A DNA stretch of 64,000 nt, taken from assembly GCF_001895265.1 (NCBI RefSeq), contig NZ_CP016796.1, positions 310,001 to 374,000 on the forward strand, written 5' to 3'. Origin of the DNA: Francisella uliginis (GTDB lineage: Bacteria > Pseudomonadota > Gammaproteobacteria > Francisellales > Francisellaceae). The position numbers were made by a program, and so were the translations under genes. Shown piece after piece: positions 62,733-64,000 of this stretch (position 1 is its first letter; the number at the start of each line of letters is the position of its first letter). The notes below the pieces were generated by a model that was given only the letters and a program-made list of their open reading frames with translations, had not been told where the DNA came from and searched no databases.

Positions 62733-64000
62733 ATGGAATTTGTTGATTTTGCTGGGGTTGGTGAAGCAACTGTAAAAGCACTTGCTAAATATAATTTACA
62801 TACTCCAGAAGATCTATTAACTATTTTTCCTAGAGAGTATAAGGATACGCGCTATATAACTGCTATAAGAGATTTAGTCAGTGATAAAAAGTTCTTAATA
62901 GAAGGTCAAGTTAGTAATATAAGCTATAAAAAATTTGGCAAGAAATTTTTACGCTTTACGGTAAGTGATGAAACTGGTATTTGTACGATTGTGTTGTTTA
63001 AGTTTTATCCTAATCAAATAGCTATGCTAGAAAGAGCACAGTACGTTAGATGTTATGGTAAGGTTGAGTTATCTTTGAACCCACAGATGGTACATCCGGA
63101 GTGGGCTATAGTAAATAATGGTAATAGTTCGTTAGAACAAAAGTTATCTGCTGTTTACAAGATTAAAAAAGTTTCCGATAAGCTTATAGCAAAGATAATA
63201 TCTAAAATTTTATATGAGAAAAAAGTTGTAAATATATTGCCACAAGAGTACTTAAAACAGTATGGTCTAATGAGTTTTGTAGATGCTCTTTATTATGTTC
63301 ATGCACTAACAAACTCAATTGATGATAAATACTTACTCAAGGCGAGACAGTCCATTAAATTTGAGGAGATGCTAGCTTATAAATTAGCTGAAGAAAGTAT
63401 CAAAAAAGATATGACTAAACCATTATCGCCAGAACTTTCTTTAGGATTGAAAGAGAAGCAAAGTTTTCTTGAGAAGCTTCCTTATAGTCTTACAAATGCA
63501 CAGTCTCGAGCAATTAATGAGATTTTGGCTGGTATTGAACAAAGAAATACTATGATAAGGCTTCTTCAAGGAGATGTCGGTGCTGGTAAGACTATCGTGG
63601 CGGCTATGGCTTTGTACGCTACTGTAAAATCAGGATACCAAGCAGCAATAATGGCACCGACGGAGATTTTGGCCGAGCAGCATTTTAGTTTTTTATCGGA
63701 TTATTTCTCTAGCTTTGAAATTGAGGTTGTACCTTTGTTAGGTAAATTGACTGCAAAACAAACTAGAGAGAGTCTTGAAAAGATAAAAACTCTTGAAAAT
63801 TGTATCGTTGTTGGTACGCATGCGATTTTCCAGGATAGAGTAGAGTATTGTAATCTAGGTCTAGTTGTGGTTGATGAGCAACATAGATTTGGTGTTGAAC
63901 AACGCTTAGCACTAATAAATAAAACTTCTGCTAATGGTAATAAATTGGCCCCACACCAGCTTATAATCTCAGCTACTCCAATTCCTAGGACATTAGCTAT
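62733..64000 (+). CDS. recG: ATP-dependent DNA helicase RecG (3' end outside window)
   Basis: The first 422 residues are present, no stop. The N-terminal wedge/OB domain begins MEFVDFAGVGEATVKALAKY and has IFPREYKDTR. The helicase motor has Walker A LLQGDVGAGKT, DEQHRFGVEQR (motif II) and SATPIPRTLA (motif III), diagnostic of RecG. It remodels stalled forks and D-loops. No clear Shine-Dalgarno is seen before the ATG. Confidence 0.94.
   Translation, partial: MEFVDFAGVGEATVKALAKYNLHTPEDLLTIFPREYKDTRYITAIRDLVSDKKFLIEGQVSNISYKKFGKKFLRFTVSDETGICTIVLFKFYPNQIAMLERAQYVRCYGKVELSLNPQMVHPEWAIVNNGNSSLEQKLSAVYKIKKVSDKLIAKIISKILYEKKVVNILPQEYLKQYGLMSFVDALYYVHALTNSIDDKYLLKARQSIKFEEMLAYKLAEESIKKDMTKPLSPELSLGLKEKQSFLEKLPYSLTNAQSRAINEILAGIEQRNTMIRLLQGDVGAGKTIVAAMALYATVKSGYQAAIMAPTEILAEQHFSFLSDYFSSFEIEVVPLLGKLTAKQTRESLEKIKTLENCIVVGTHAIFQDRVEYCNLGLVVVDEQHRFGVEQRLALINKTSANGNKLAPHQLIISATPIPRTLA

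Overview
The window is a low-GC gammaproteobacterial chromosome segment that I read as Francisella. The signs are an AT-rich genome, an LpxF-like lipid A phosphatase, a lysine riboswitch-controlled DAP operon, many pseudopilin genes and dense insertion sequences. The IS load and IS-broken genes would suit the fish-pathogen/environmental branch (F. noatunensis, F. orientalis, F. philomiragia), but the species is a guess.

Layout. 1-1755: truncated copy of a nested mobile element (an IS4-like IS carrying an IS110-like IS). 1944-14673: housekeeping block with bS21, tRNA-Met, a ProQ/FinO protein, two tandem TrkH subunits, an MFS transporter beside a GH42 beta-galactosidase, LolA, FtsK and LpxF. 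14759-17108: second nested-IS copy. 17120-28850: lysine/DAP region with two near-identical promoter-plus-riboswitch leaders, one before a frameshifted aminotransferase and one before lysC-dapB-dapA-dapD-lysA, then lysP, an alpha/beta hydrolase, glpX and putP. 28836-32137: third nested-IS copy, itself hit by an IS5-like element. 32223-36172: a GT2 glycosyltransferase and a CNNM/CorC-like gene broken by a second copy of that IS5-like element. 36254-51559: a pseudopilin island. 51597-62602: an APC permease, a small protein next to ubiG, mlaA facing mlaFEDCB-bolA, minCDE, rpmB-rpmG and an LptM-like lipoprotein with a 27-unit Ser-Ala-Gln repeat. 62733-end: start of recG.

The most unusual region is 36254-51559. 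It holds two sets of minor-pilin genes and a Bax-type glucosaminidase. Three tandem giant paralogues (807-869 residues) each join a PilX/GspK-type N-terminal helix to two blocks of chitin-binding-like repeats and a variable C-terminal module. Together they look like interchangeable tip adhesins for a type IV pilus or type II-like fibre.

The nested IS is identical in arrangement in all three copies, but the two complete copies have different perfect 9-bp target duplications. The IS4-like unit has therefore moved with its IS110 passenger although its own transposase is interrupted. Mla, LolA, LptM and LpxF together make this window rich in outer-membrane biogenesis genes.
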